Origin: Streptomyces sp. NBC_01689
Lineage (GTDB): Bacteria; Actinomycetota; Actinomycetes; Streptomycetales; Streptomycetaceae
Reading direction: 5' to 3'
NCBI RefSeq assembly: GCF_036250675.1
Contig: NZ_CP109592.1
Span: 3,906,001 to 3,970,000 of the forward strand
DNA: 64,000 nt
Part shown: positions 16,387 through 25,672 of the stretch, piece by piece
Numbering within the stretch: the first letter of the stretch is position 1
Layout of the letters: each line of letters starts with the position of its first letter
The notes under the pieces: generated by a model
Told to the model about the DNA's origin: nothing
What the model saw: the letters and a program-made list of their open reading frames with translations, nothing else
The model's database searches: none
Program-made: the position numbers and the translations under genes

Positions 16387-19212
16387 ATGAGGCAGCAGGG
16401 CGTGCACCCCGAAGGCGCGGAGAGCACCTCCGCCGCTTCGTCGCGCCCGGAGGCCGAGGAAGCCGCCGATGCCGGTGCCGGGGGCGCCGGCGGGACGTCG
16501 GGGGAGCCCGACGCGAGGACCGATTCCCCCTCCAGGGCGGACGAGAAGCCCTCGGGCGGTCCGTCCGGCTCCGGGAACCGGCGGCCGACGGCCGACGACG
16601 ACTGTGGTGACGAGGGACACAACGACGAGGTGGAGGGCGACGAACCGCTGCTCCCCGCGCGCGTGCACCGACCGTCGGACCTGATGCGGCTGCTGGTCGG
16701 CTTCCTCGCGATCGTCGTGCTGCTCGCCGTCGCGGCGTTCGCGCACGGGACGACCTCGGGACTCGAACAGGACATCAACAAGGGCACCGGCCAGGCGCCC
16801 GACCTGCTCATCAAGATCGCGGGGCTCGCGTCGAGCATCGCGATCCTGCTGGTGCCGGTCGCCTTCGCCATCGAGCGTCTGATCAAGCGGGACGGGTTGC
16901 GCATCGCCGACGGCGTGCTCGCCGCGGTCCTGGCGCACGGAGTGACCCTCGCCACCGACCTGTGGGTCGCCAAGGCGGCGCCGAGCTCCATCCAGGAGGC
17001 CCTCACCCAGCCTTCCCCGGGGGACATCCACGCCCTCACCGACCCGGTGCACGGCTATCTGGCGCCGGTGATCGCGTACATGACGGCCGTCGGCATGTCC
17101 CGCCGACCCCGCTGGCGCGCGGTGCTGTGGGTGGTGCTGCTCCTGGACGCCTTCTCCATGCTGGTCACCGGCTACACGACACCGTTCTCGATCATCCTGA
17201 CGGTGCTGATCGGCTGGACCATCGCCTACGGGACGCTGTACGCGGTCGGGTCGCCGAACGTGCGGCCGACCGGGCGGACGCTGATGGCGGGCCTGCGGCA
17301 CGTCGGTTTCCATCCCGTCAGCGCGGCCCGCGAGGAGACCCCGGACACGTCCGACAACGGCGATCGCGGCCGGCGCTACTTCGTCACCCTGGAGGACGGT
17401 CCGCCGCTGGACGTGACGGTGGTCGACCGGGAGCAGCAGGCCCAGGGTTTCTTCTACCGGGTGTGGCGCAACCTGACCCTGCGCGGTCTCGCCACCCGGC
17501 GCAGCCTCCAGTCGCTGCGCCAGGCCTTGGAGCAGGAGGCGCTCCTCGCGTACGCGGCCATCGCGGCCGGCGCCAACGCGCCGAAGCTGATCGCGACCTC
17601 CGAGCTGGGCCCGGACGCCGTGATGCTCGTCTACGAGCACACGGGCGGGCGGACCCTGGACTCACTGCCCGGGGAGCTCATCACCGACGCTCTGCTGCGG
17701 GACACCTGGCATCAGGTGCAGGCGCTGCAGTCGCGGCGCATCGCGCACCGCAGGCTCGCGGGGGACGCGATCCTGGTGGATCGTTCCGGCACGGTGATCC
17801 TCACCGATCTGCGCGGTGGCGAGATCGCGGCCGGTGACCTGCTGCTGCGCATGGACATCGCTCAGCTGCTGACCACCCTGGGGCTGCGCGTCGGCGCCGA
17901 GCGCACGGTGGCGTCGGCGGTGGGTGTGCTCGGTCCTGACGCCGTCGCCGACTGTCTGCCGCTGCTGCAGCCCATCGCGCTGTCCCGCTCCACGCGCGCG
18001 ACGCTGCGCAAACTGGCCCGGGAGCGCGCCCAGCGTGAGCGGGACGCGGTGCTGGAGGCCTCACGGCAGGACAGGCTCGCGCGCGCGGAACAGGCGCAGT
18101 CGGCCGAGACCGTGGCCGAGAAGCCCGGCAAGAAGGCCGTACGGGCGGAGCAGCGGGCCGAGAAGCGGGCGCTGGACGAAGCGCTGGACGAGGCCCGTGA
18201 GGAGGATCTGCTCACCCAGATCCGCCACCAGGTGCTGCGGATCAGACCGCAGGCGCCGGTCGAACCGGCCCGTCTGGAGCGGATCAGGCCGCGCACGCTG
18301 ATCAGTTTCATCGCCGGTGCCATCGGCGCGTACTTCCTTCTGACACAGCTCACGCACATCGAGTTCGCGACCCTGTTCGAGAGCGCCGAGTGGGGCTGGG
18401 TCGCGGCGGCCGTGCTGTTCTCGGCGCTGAGCTACTTCGCGGCGGCGATGAGCCTGCTGGGCTTCGTGCCCGAACGGGTGCCGTTCCTGCGGACCGTGGC
18501 GGCGCAGGTGGCCGGCTCGTTCGTGAAGATCGTGGCGCCCGCGGCGGTCGGCGGTGTCGCACTGAACACACGTTTCCTGCAGCGCGCCGGGGTGCGGCCG
18601 GGGCTCGCGGTGGCGAGCGTCGGCGCCTCGCAGCTGTTCGGGCTCGGCTGTCACATCCTGATGCTGCTGTCCTTCGGCTATCTGACCGGTACGGAGAAGA
18701 CACCGTCCCTGTCGCCGTCCCGCACGGTCATCGCCGGTCTGCTGACCGTCGCGGTGCTGGTCCTCGTCGTGACGTCGGTGCCGTTCCTGCGGAAGTTCGT
18801 CGTCACCCGGGTCAGGTCGCTGTTCGCCGGCGTCGTGCCGCGCATGCTGGACGTGCTGCAGCGCCCGCAGAAGCTGGTCACCGGCATCGGCGGCATGCTG
18901 CTGCTGACCGCCTGCTTCGTGATGTGCCTGGACGCGTCGATCCGTGCCTTCGGCCACGAGGAGACCACCACGCTCAGCCTCGCCAGCGTGGCCGTCGTCT
19001 TCCTCGCGGGCAACGCGCTCGGCTCCGCGGCGCCGACCCCCGGCGGTGTCGGCGCGGTCGAGGCGACGCTCACCGTCGGTCTGATCGCCGTCGGCCTCCC
19101 CAAGGAGGTCGCCGCGCCCGCGGTGCTGCTGTACCGGCTGCTGACCCTGTGGCTGCCGGTGCTGCCCGGCTGGCTGTTCTTCAACCACCTCACCCGCAAG
19201 GGCGCCCTGTAG
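16387..19212 (+). CDS. MprF-like flippase-domain protein with pseudokinase domain
   Basis: A 941-residue integral membrane protein. The N-terminal 90 residues are acidic and disordered. Five or so membrane segments follow (for example LLVGFLAIVVLLAVAAFAHG), then a cytoplasmic kinase-like domain (about 310-490), a charged coiled coil (EQRAEKRALDEALDEAREED) and a C-terminal LPG_synthase_TM/UPF0104 unit of about eight helices (AAPTPGGVGAVEATLT). The kinase-like part has HRRLAGDAILVD and LTDLRGG where active kinases have HxD..N and DFG, so it is probably inactive. There is no GNAT-type aminoacyltransferase domain, so lipid lysylation is unlikely. ATG 16387 has AAGAAGAG upstream and is preferred to GTG 16363. 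Confidence 0.82.
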   Translation: MRQQGVHPEGAESTSAASSRPEAEEAADAGAGGAGGTSGEPDARTDSPSRADEKPSGGPSGSGNRRPTADDDCGDEGHNDEVEGDEPLLPARVHRPSDLMRLLVGFLAIVVLLAVAAFAHGTTSGLEQDINKGTGQAPDLLIKIAGLASSIAILLVPVAFAIERLIKRDGLRIADGVLAAVLAHGVTLATDLWVAKAAPSSIQEALTQPSPGDIHALTDPVHGYLAPVIAYMTAVGMSRRPRWRAVLWVVLLLDAFSMLVTGYTTPFSIILTVLIGWTIAYGTLYAVGSPNVRPTGRTLMAGLRHVGFHPVSAAREETPDTSDNGDRGRRYFVTLEDGPPLDVTVVDREQQAQGFFYRVWRNLTLRGLATRRSLQSLRQALEQEALLAYAAIAAGANAPKLIATSELGPDAVMLVYEHTGGRTLDSLPGELITDALLRDTWHQVQALQSRRIAHRRLAGDAILVDRSGTVILTDLRGGEIAAGDLLLRMDIAQLLTTLGLRVGAERTVASAVGVLGPDAVADCLPLLQPIALSRSTRATLRKLARERAQRERDAVLEASRQDRLARAEQAQSAETVAEKPGKKAVRAEQRAEKRALDEALDEAREEDLLTQIRHQVLRIRPQAPVEPARLERIRPRTLISFIAGAIGAYFLLTQLTHIEFATLFESAEWGWVAAAVLFSALSYFAAAMSLLGFVPERVPFLRTVAAQVAGSFVKIVAPAAVGGVALNTRFLQRAGVRPGLAVASVGASQLFGLGCHILMLLSFGYLTGTEKTPSLSPSRTVIAGLLTVAVLVLVVTSVPFLRKFVVTRVRSLFAGVVPRMLDVLQRPQKLVTGIGGMLLLTACFVMCLDASIRAFGHEETTTLSLASVAVVFLAGNALGSAAPTPGGVGAVEATLTVGLIAVGLPKEVAAPAVLLYRLLTLWLPVLPGWLFFNHLTRKGAL

Positions 19213-19315
19213 AAACGGGCGAGGTGCGCGCCGTGGCCGGACGGGCGCGCCGTGCTCTCACCCGCACGGACCGCGTCCCGAGCGAACGGCCCTGCGCGCC
19301 CGCAGGATGGGAGAC

Positions 19316-20866
19316 ATGCCGAACCCGTCGCCGTCACGCGCCGCCGCTCTCACCGTGACCGCCGTCCTGCTGTCCTGTGCGCTGACGGGCTGCGGCGGCG
19401 GGTCGGGGGACGGGCACGGGGACCTGACGGCCCAGAAGCTGAACTGGCAGGACTGCCCGGCTCCCTCGGAGTCCGAGGGCGGTGGCGGCGCGCCCTCTCC
19501 GCTGCCCGGCGGTGCGCAGTGGCAGTGCGCCACCATGAAGGCCCCCCTCGACTGGGCCGACCCCAAGGGCGACACGATCGGCATCGCGCTGATCCGGGCC
19601 CGGACGAGCGGCGATCCCGCCCGGCGCATCGGCTCCCTCGTCTTCAACTTCGGCGGCCCCGGCGGCTCCGGTGTGACCACGCTGCCCGCCTTCGGCGGGG
19701 ACTACGCGAAGCTGCGCACCCGGTACGACCTGGTGAGCTTCGACCCGCGGGGCGTCGGCCGCAGCGACGGCGTGAAGTGCGAGGACGACACCCAGCTCGA
19801 CGCGTACTTCCAGCAGGACGCCATCCCCGACGACGCCGCCCAGCGCAAGGCGCTCGTGGACAACACGAAGGCGTTCAACGCGGCCTGCGAGAAGAACTCG
19901 GGCCGCACCATCCCGCATGTGCGCACCACCGACGCGGCCCGCGACATGGACCTCATGCGGAAGGTCCTCGGCGACGACAAGCTGCACTACTTCGGCATCT
20001 CCTACGGCACCGAACTCGGCGGCGTGTACGCCCACCTGTTCCCCAAGAACGTGGGACGGGCCGTGTTCGACGGAGTGGTCGACCCGACGCAGGACCCTGA
20101 ACAGGGCGCGCTCGGGCAGGCCAGGGGATTCCAGCTCGCGCTCGACAACTTCGCCGAGGACTGCACCTCGAAGAAGGATCCGTGCCCGATCGGTGACACA
20201 CCGAAGGACGTCAAGGACCGCATCGGCACGTTCCTCGAGAGCCTGGAGGGCAAGCCGATCCCCGGTGTCTTCCCGCGCGAGCTGACCCGCACCGCCGCGA
20301 CCACCGGCATCGCGCAGGCCCTGTACTCCAAGGACTTCTGGGAGTACCTGACGGAGGGTCTGGAACAGGCCTACAGCGGGGACGGCAAGGTACTGATGCT
20401 GCTGTCGGACTCGCTGAACGGCCGCACCGAGGACGGCCAGTACAGCAATCTCACCGCGGCGAACGTGTCCATCAACTGCGCGGACGAGAAGCCGCGTTAC
20501 ACCGTCGCCGACGTCGAGGCGAGACTTCCGGAGTTCCGCGCCGCGTCACCCCTGTTCGGCGACTATCTGGCCTGGGGAATGCTGAGTTGCACCGACTGGG
20601 CCGTCCCGGGGGCCGCCGACCACCCGGACGTCGGCGCCGCCGGGTCGGCGCCGATCCTCGTCGTCGGCAACACCGGTGACCCCGCGACACCGTACGAGGG
20701 CGCGAAGAGGATGGTGGAGGCGCTGGGCAAGGGGGTCGGCGTCGAGCTGACCTACAAGGGCCAGGGACACGGCGCCTACGACAGCGGGAACAAGTGCGTG
20801 CACAACGCGGTGGACGGCTACCTGCTGAACGGGACCGTACCACCGGCCGGAACCGTCTGCACCTAG
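19316..20866 (+). CDS. Secreted tripeptidyl-aminopeptidase-like lipoprotein 1
   Basis: An alpha/beta-hydrolase peptidase exported as a lipoprotein: signal peptide with lipobox LTGC, oxyanion region FNFGGPGGSG, nucleophile elbow GISYGTE, acid in VGNTGDPATP and His in GQGHGAYDSG, with the TAP-like C-terminal domain. Related Streptomyces enzymes (SlpD/SlpE, tripeptidyl aminopeptidase) trim tripeptides from extracellular proteins. ATG 19316 follows a -10-like CAGGAT by seven bases, suggesting a leaderless transcript; ATG 19307 is an alternative. A close paralogue follows in tandem 115 bases later. Confidence 0.88.
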   Translation: MPNPSPSRAAALTVTAVLLSCALTGCGGGSGDGHGDLTAQKLNWQDCPAPSESEGGGGAPSPLPGGAQWQCATMKAPLDWADPKGDTIGIALIRARTSGDPARRIGSLVFNFGGPGGSGVTTLPAFGGDYAKLRTRYDLVSFDPRGVGRSDGVKCEDDTQLDAYFQQDAIPDDAAQRKALVDNTKAFNAACEKNSGRTIPHVRTTDAARDMDLMRKVLGDDKLHYFGISYGTELGGVYAHLFPKNVGRAVFDGVVDPTQDPEQGALGQARGFQLALDNFAEDCTSKKDPCPIGDTPKDVKDRIGTFLESLEGKPIPGVFPRELTRTAATTGIAQALYSKDFWEYLTEGLEQAYSGDGKVLMLLSDSLNGRTEDGQYSNLTAANVSINCADEKPRYTVADVEARLPEFRAASPLFGDYLAWGMLSCTDWAVPGAADHPDVGAAGSAPILVVGNTGDPATPYEGAKRMVEALGKGVGVELTYKGQGHGAYDSGNKCVHNAVDGYLLNGTVPPAGTVCT

Positions 20867-20885
20867 AAAATAGCAGGTCAGAAGG

Positions 20886-20894
20886 TTATCCACA
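20886..20894 (+). promoter_or_regulatory. DnaA-box match upstream of the second peptidase
   Basis: TTATCCACA is a perfect consensus DnaA box about 30 bases upstream of a candidate -10 (TAGTAT, 20924-20929). A single isolated copy; function is unknown. Confidence 0.35.
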
Positions 20895-20981
20895 GGGGTC
20901 AGAGGTGGTCCGCCGCGGACGCCTAGTATGGCGTGCAGGTGATCCGCGGCATCCGGCGGACCACGGGTGAGGGGGAAGCTC

Positions 20982-22541
20982 ATGAGGCGTTTCGCACGGT
21001 GGACGGCCGGGGTTGCGGCCGCTTTGCTGGTGGCCGGCTGCGGCGGCTCGTCCGGGAACGGCAAAGGCGCGGACGACGAGGGGAAGAACAGCGGCACCCC
21101 GTCCGCCGGCGCGCCGTCGTCCGGCGTCGCCTCGGCGCTGCCGGTCGCGCTCACCTCGCAGAAGCCCGACTGGGGCCGCTGCGGGAGCGGTTCGGGTGCC
21201 GCCGCTCAGGGTGGCGGCTGGCAGTGCGCGACGCTCAAGGTGCCGCTCGACTACGCGAAACCGGACGGGAAGACCATCGGCCTCGCGCTCATCCGCTCGA
21301 AGGCGACCGGCGGGCAGGGCAAGCGGCTCGGCTCCCTCCTGTTCAACTTCGGCGGCCCCGGCGGTTCCGGTGTCTCCACGATGCCCAACTACGAGAGCCT
21401 CGTCGGCCCGCTCCACGAGCGCTACGACCTGGTGAGCTGGGACCCGCGCGGTGTCGCCGCCAGCGAGGGGGTGCGCTGCCGCGGCGACAAGGCGATCCAG
21501 GCCGCCGAGTCGGTGGACGCCACTCCGGACGACGCGGCCGAGGAGAGTGCCTACTTCAAGGACGCCGCCGACTTCGGCAAGGGCTGCGAGAAGGCCGCCG
21601 GAAAGCTGATGGCGCACGTGTCGACCACGGACACGGCCCGCGACATGGACCTGATGCGCCAGGTCCTCGGCGACAGCCGTATGCACTACTTCGGCATCTC
21701 GTACGGCACCGAACTCGGCGGCGTGTACGCCCACTTGTTCCCCAAGAACGTGGGACGGCTGGTGCTGGACGCCGTGGTCGACCCGAGTGCCGACACGGTG
21801 GGCCACGCCAAGAACCAGACCCTGGGGTTCCAGCGCGCCTTGGACGACTACCTCAAGTCCACCGGCCAGGACCCCGCGCGGGGCTCCCGGAAGATCGTGG
21901 ACCTGCTGGACCGGATCGACGCGAAGCCGCTGCCGACCACCGGCGGGCGCAAGCTCACCCAGACCCTGGCTCTCACGGGCATCGTCCTGCCGCTGTACAG
22001 CAAGGCGGGCTGGCCGCGTCTGACCGATGCGCTCCAGAGCGCCGAGGACGGTGACGGCACCGAACTGCTCGCGCTCGCCGACGGGTACAACGACCGCGAC
22101 TCCTCGGGTCACTACGGCACGACGACCCATTCCCAACGGGTCATATCGTGCCTGGACGACAAGCAGCGGCCGACGCCCGAGGAGACGAGGAAGCTGCTGC
22201 CCGAGTTCGAGAAGATCTCGCCGGTGTTCGGCGACTTCATGGGCTGGGACACGGCGGGCTGGTGTCACGACTGGCCGGTCGCCGGTCAGTTCGACACGCC
22301 GGAGGTCGGTGCTCCGGGAGCCGCGCCCGTCCTGGTCGTGGGCAACACCGGGGACCCGGCGACGCCGTACGAGGGGGCCCGCAGGATGGCCGACGAGCTG
22401 GGCAAGGGTGTCGGGGTGGAGCTCACCTGGAAGGGCGAGGGCCATGGCGCCTACGGAAGCGGCAGCGACTGTGTCGACTCCACGGTGAACGGCTATCTGC
22501 TGGACGGGACGGTACCGAAGGACGGCAAGGTCTGCTCATGA
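20982..22541 (+). CDS. Secreted tripeptidyl-aminopeptidase-like lipoprotein 2
   Basis: A paralogue of the preceding gene (519 residues) with the same layout: lipobox VAGC, FNFGGPGGSG, GISYGTELGGVYAH including the nucleophile Ser, VGNTGDPATPYE and GEGHGAYGSG. Start ATG 20982 follows GGGGAAG. The two proteins share long identical stretches around the active site but differ in the lid region and N-terminal linker, so they arose by tandem duplication and probably differ in substrate range. A strong terminator starts at the base after the stop codon. Confidence 0.88.
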   Translation: MRRFARWTAGVAAALLVAGCGGSSGNGKGADDEGKNSGTPSAGAPSSGVASALPVALTSQKPDWGRCGSGSGAAAQGGGWQCATLKVPLDYAKPDGKTIGLALIRSKATGGQGKRLGSLLFNFGGPGGSGVSTMPNYESLVGPLHERYDLVSWDPRGVAASEGVRCRGDKAIQAAESVDATPDDAAEESAYFKDAADFGKGCEKAAGKLMAHVSTTDTARDMDLMRQVLGDSRMHYFGISYGTELGGVYAHLFPKNVGRLVLDAVVDPSADTVGHAKNQTLGFQRALDDYLKSTGQDPARGSRKIVDLLDRIDAKPLPTTGGRKLTQTLALTGIVLPLYSKAGWPRLTDALQSAEDGDGTELLALADGYNDRDSSGHYGTTTHSQRVISCLDDKQRPTPEETRKLLPEFEKISPVFGDFMGWDTAGWCHDWPVAGQFDTPEVGAPGAAPVLVVGNTGDPATPYEGARRMADELGKGVGVELTWKGEGHGAYGSGSDCVDSTVNGYLLDGTVPKDGKVCS

Positions 22542-22590
22542 CGACGGCGGGGGTCCCCCACACCTGTCGTGTGCGAGACCCCCGCCGTCG
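22542..22590 (+). terminator. Terminator after the tandem peptidases
   Basis: Perfect 14-bp stem (22542-22555 with 22577-22590, CGACGGCGGGGGTC/GACCCCCGCCGTCG) with an inner CACAC/GTGTG stem, directly after the TGA. Confidence 0.85.
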
Positions 22591-22650
22591 CAAGTCCGGG
22601 ACCGGCCGGTGGTACTCGACGGACCGGCCCGTCACCCGTCCCCCGGTGAG

Positions 22651-22685
22651 CGAGCCCGTCCGGCGTCGCCCGGCGGACGGGCTCG
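22651..22685 (-). terminator. Terminator of moeZ
   Basis: Perfect 12-bp stem (22651-22662 with 22674-22685, CGAGCCCGTCCG/CGGACGGGCTCG), 11-base loop, nine bases beyond the moeZ stop on the minus strand. Confidence 0.8.
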
Positions 22686-22693
22686 GCTGTCGC

Positions 22694-23872
22694 TCAGTAG
22701 ACGGGCTTGTCCGGCTCGATCTGGTTGACCCAGCCGATCACGCCGCCGCCGACGTGCACAGCGTCCGAGAAACCGGCCGACTTCAGGACGGCGAGGACCT
22801 CCGCGCTGCGGACACCCGTCTTGCAGTGCAGGACGATCTTCTTGTCCTGCGGGAGGGTCTCCAGGGCGGTGCCCATGAGGAACTCGTTCTTCGGGATCAG
22901 CTTGGCGCCGGGGATCGAGACGATCTCGTACTCGTTGATCTCGCGGACGTCGATGATCTCGATGTTCTCGCCGTCGTCGATCCACTCCTTGAGCTGCTTC
23001 GGAGTGATCGTGGAGCCGGCCGCCGCCTCCTGCGCCTCCTCGGACACGACACCGCAGAAGGCCTCGTAGTCGATGAGCTCGGTGACGGTGGGGTTCTCGC
23101 CGCAGACCGCGCAGTTCGGGTCCTTGCGGACCTTGACCTGGCGGTACTGCATCTCCAGGGCGTCGTAGATCATCAGACGGCCCACCAGGGGTTCGCCGAT
23201 GCCCGCGAGCAGCTTGATCGCCTCGGTGACCTGGATGGAGCCGATGGAGGCGCACAGCACGCCGAGGACACCGCCCTCGGCGCAGGAGGGGACCATGCCG
23301 GGGGGCGGGGGCTCCGGGTAGAGGCAGCGGTAGCAGGGGCCGTGCTCGGACCAGAAGACGGACGCCTGACCGTCGAAGCGGTAGATCGAGCCCCACACGT
23401 ACGGCTTGTCGAGGAGCACGCACGCGTCGTTGACCAGGTAGCGGGTCGCGAAGTTGTCCGTGCCGTCGACGATCAGGTCGTACTGGCTGAAGATGTCCAT
23501 CACGTTCTCGGCCTCGAGCCGCTCTTCGTGGAGGACCACATTCACGTACGGGTTGATGCCGAGCACGGAGTCGCGCGCGGACTCGGCCTTGGAGCGGCCG
23601 ATGTCCGCCTGGCTGTGGATGATCTGGCGCTGCAGGTTCGACTCGTCGACCTCGTCGAACTCCACGATGCCGAGCGTGCCCACGCCCGCCGCGGCCAGGT
23701 ACATCAGCGCCGGGGACCCGAGGCCGCCGGCGCCCACGCACAGCACCTTGGCGTTCTTCAGCCGCTTCTGCCCGTCCATGCCCACGTCGGGGATGATCAG
23801 GTGGCGGGAGTACCTGCGGACCTCGTCTACGGTGAGCTCGGCAGCCGGCTCGACCAGGGGTGGCAGCGACAC
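22694..23872 (-). CDS. moeZ: Adenylyltransferase/sulfurtransferase MoeZ
   Basis: A two-domain E1-like enzyme (392 residues) that adenylates the C-terminal Gly of sulfur-carrier proteins and then thiolates them. The N-terminal ThiF/MoeB domain has the nucleotide loop VGAGGLGSPA, metal cysteines CYRC and CAVC, and the catalytic region around VLCASIGS. The C-terminal rhodanese domain has the active-site loop CKTGVRS. In actinobacteria it serves molybdopterin, thioamide and Cys biosynthesis carriers. GTG 23872 has CGGAG upstream. A terminator follows at 22651-22685. Confidence 0.93.
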   Translation of the reverse strand: MSLPPLVEPAAELTVDEVRRYSRHLIIPDVGMDGQKRLKNAKVLCVGAGGLGSPALMYLAAAGVGTLGIVEFDEVDESNLQRQIIHSQADIGRSKAESARDSVLGINPYVNVVLHEERLEAENVMDIFSQYDLIVDGTDNFATRYLVNDACVLLDKPYVWGSIYRFDGQASVFWSEHGPCYRCLYPEPPPPGMVPSCAEGGVLGVLCASIGSIQVTEAIKLLAGIGEPLVGRLMIYDALEMQYRQVKVRKDPNCAVCGENPTVTELIDYEAFCGVVSEEAQEAAAGSTITPKQLKEWIDDGENIEIIDVREINEYEIVSIPGAKLIPKNEFLMGTALETLPQDKKIVLHCKTGVRSAEVLAVLKSAGFSDAVHVGGGVIGWVNQIEPDKPVY

Positions 23873-23935
23873 GGGGACTCCGTTGGTCGGTCAATCACTA
23901 CAGTTGTTCTCCCCGTAACACTGCCACGCCCTTCT

Positions 23936-24685
23936 TCATTCCGAGACACCCGTTCCGATCCGCGAGACGATCTCGTCCCAGTAGCCGGGCATGGTCTCCC
24001 AAGGGTCGGTGCGGCCGCCCCGGTCGGTGCGGTCGGTGAAGTAGATGGTCGAGGCTCCCTGCCAGCGGGCGATCCGCAGCGCCTCGTCCAGATGGCCGCG
24101 CGGCACCCCGTGCACGAAATGGCAGAAGCGCTCGGGCGCGTAGTCGGCGGTCCACTCGGCGACCTGCGACCAGCGGTAGTCGCTCCAGCAACCGGAGAAC
24201 GTCACCAGCTGGTCGGCGTTCTCGGCATAGCCGGGGTAGGGGTGGGTGCCGTGCCCGAGCACGATGTGCGGGTCGTCCAGGAGCGCGCGGAGCCCGGTGA
24301 CCGCGCGGCGGACCTCCGGAAGCGCGGCGCGTCCGGTGGGGCAGCGGTGCAGGAGGAACCCGCCGACCCGGTACCAGTCGACGTACCGGTGCGCGTCGGA
24401 GATCAGCTCAGCGACGGCACGGGCGCCGTGGCCGACGTCCAGGTGCCCGAGCACGCGTACTCCGGCGCGGCGCAGTCGGCCGACGGCCTCCAGGCAGTGC
24501 GGGTCGGGACGGACGCCGGGTCCTTCGGCCACGTTCAGGACGACCCAGTGCAGGGGCGTGCCGGGGCGGGTGAGCGTGCCCCACTCCCCCGGTGCGACCA
24601 GGGGGTGCGCATAGCCGGGGATGCCGAAGCCCGTTCTCAGGTCGGTGCTCGCGGTGCCCGCCGCGGCGCTGGTCAGATGCGGCAT
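23936..24685 (-). CDS. Spherulin-4 family protein, likely catalytically dead
   Basis: A 249-residue TIM-barrel-type protein matching the spherulin-4/GH135-like family: HWVVLNVAEGPG, RVLGHLDVGHG, VDWYRVGGF, VLGHGTHPYPGYAE and DQLVTFSGCWSDY are recognisable family segments. No signal peptide is visible. Active homologues have an Asp-Glu pair at the strand end after the GxFF segment and a Glu in VTFEG. Here these positions read HR (GFLLHRCP) and S (VTFSG), so the proposed catalytic acids are absent. Its ATG lies 13 bases inside the epimerase gene, so it is the last, translationally coupled gene of the polysaccharide-like operon. Confidence 0.78.
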   Translation of the reverse strand: MPHLTSAAAGTASTDLRTGFGIPGYAHPLVAPGEWGTLTRPGTPLHWVVLNVAEGPGVRPDPHCLEAVGRLRRAGVRVLGHLDVGHGARAVAELISDAHRYVDWYRVGGFLLHRCPTGRAALPEVRRAVTGLRALLDDPHIVLGHGTHPYPGYAENADQLVTFSGCWSDYRWSQVAEWTADYAPERFCHFVHGVPRGHLDEALRIARWQGASTIYFTDRTDRGGRTDPWETMPGYWDEIVSRIGTGVSE

Positions 24686-25632
24686 GCCGCCTCCATCCAG
24701 ATGTCGGCCAGGGACTCCTCGAGGTTGATCCGGGGGCGCCAGCCGAGGCGGTCGCGCGCGGTGCGCACGTCGGCCTGCTGCCAGCTGCCGCAGCCGTCCG
24801 GGTACGGGTACGCGACCGGGCCCGCGTGGTCGGGTTCGGGGCGGGGGTGTCCGATGGATGCCCTCATGGGTCCGGGCGGACCGTCGAGTTCGTGCAGTGT
24901 GCCGCCGTAGCCGGCCACGCGGGCGAGGACGGAGGCGGCGTCGCGCAGCCGGACGGCGCGTCCCGAGCCGATGTTGATGACGCCCTGTGCGGCGGAGAGG
25001 GAGGCGGCGTGGACGGCACGGGCGACGTCCCGGACGTCGATGAAGTCGCGCTGGACGCCGAGTCCGCCGAGTTTGAGTTCGCCGTCGCCGGACTGCATGG
25101 CGCGTCGCATGGCCTCGGCTAGGCGGCCGAGCGGCGATCCGGCGGGCGTGCCGGGCCCGGCGGGCGAGAAGACGCGCAGGACGACGGCGTCGAGTCCGGA
25201 GCCGAGGACCAGTTCGGTGGCCGCGAGTTTGCTGACGCCGTAGGGGCCGCCGGGGCGGGGGACGGCGTCCTCGGCGGTGGAGGAGCCGGGCTGGCTCGGC
25301 CCGTACTCGGCTCCGCAGCCGATCTGGACGAGCCGCGCCCCGCACCCGCTGCGCCGCAGGGCCTCGCAGACGGTGGCGACGGCGACGGTGTTGTGCCGGG
25401 TCAGTTCGCGGGCGCCACCGCGGGTGGCCCCGGCGCAGTTGATGACGACCCCGGGGTGCACCGCGTCCAGGAAGCGGGTGAGCGCGCCGGGGCTGCCCGA
25501 GGCGAGGTCGAACCGTACGTCGGCGTCGTCACCGCGGCCGAGGGCGGTGAGCTGCACGGCCGGGTCGGCGAGCAGCCGGTCGGCGACGAAACGGCCGAGG
25601 TATCCGTTGGCTCCGATCAGCAGGACCCTCAT
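24673..25632 (-). CDS. NAD-dependent nucleotide-sugar epimerase/dehydratase
   Basis: An extended short-chain dehydrogenase (319 residues). The N-terminal Rossmann loop is IGANGYLG, the active-site YxxxK is YGVSK and substrate-side motifs VQRDFIDVRDVAR and INIGSGRAV are present. Such enzymes epimerise, dehydrate or reduce nucleotide sugars in the cytoplasm; the precise substrate is not deducible. GGGAG lies nine bases before the ATG. It sits between the small Pro/Arg-rich gene (40-base gap) and the spherulin-4 gene (13-base overlap), which suggests it supplies an activated sugar to the glycosyltransferase of the operon. Confidence 0.85.
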   Translation of the reverse strand: MRVLLIGANGYLGRFVADRLLADPAVQLTALGRGDDADVRFDLASGSPGALTRFLDAVHPGVVINCAGATRGGARELTRHNTVAVATVCEALRRSGCGARLVQIGCGAEYGPSQPGSSTAEDAVPRPGGPYGVSKLAATELVLGSGLDAVVLRVFSPAGPGTPAGSPLGRLAEAMRRAMQSGDGELKLGGLGVQRDFIDVRDVARAVHAASLSAAQGVINIGSGRAVRLRDAASVLARVAGYGGTLHELDGPPGPMRASIGHPRPEPDHAGPVAYPYPDGCGSWQQADVRTARDRLGWRPRINLEESLADIWMEAACRI

Positions 25633-25672
25633 CGGGCGGCTCCCGGGGCGGATTCTCCGGTTCGGGAGGTGA

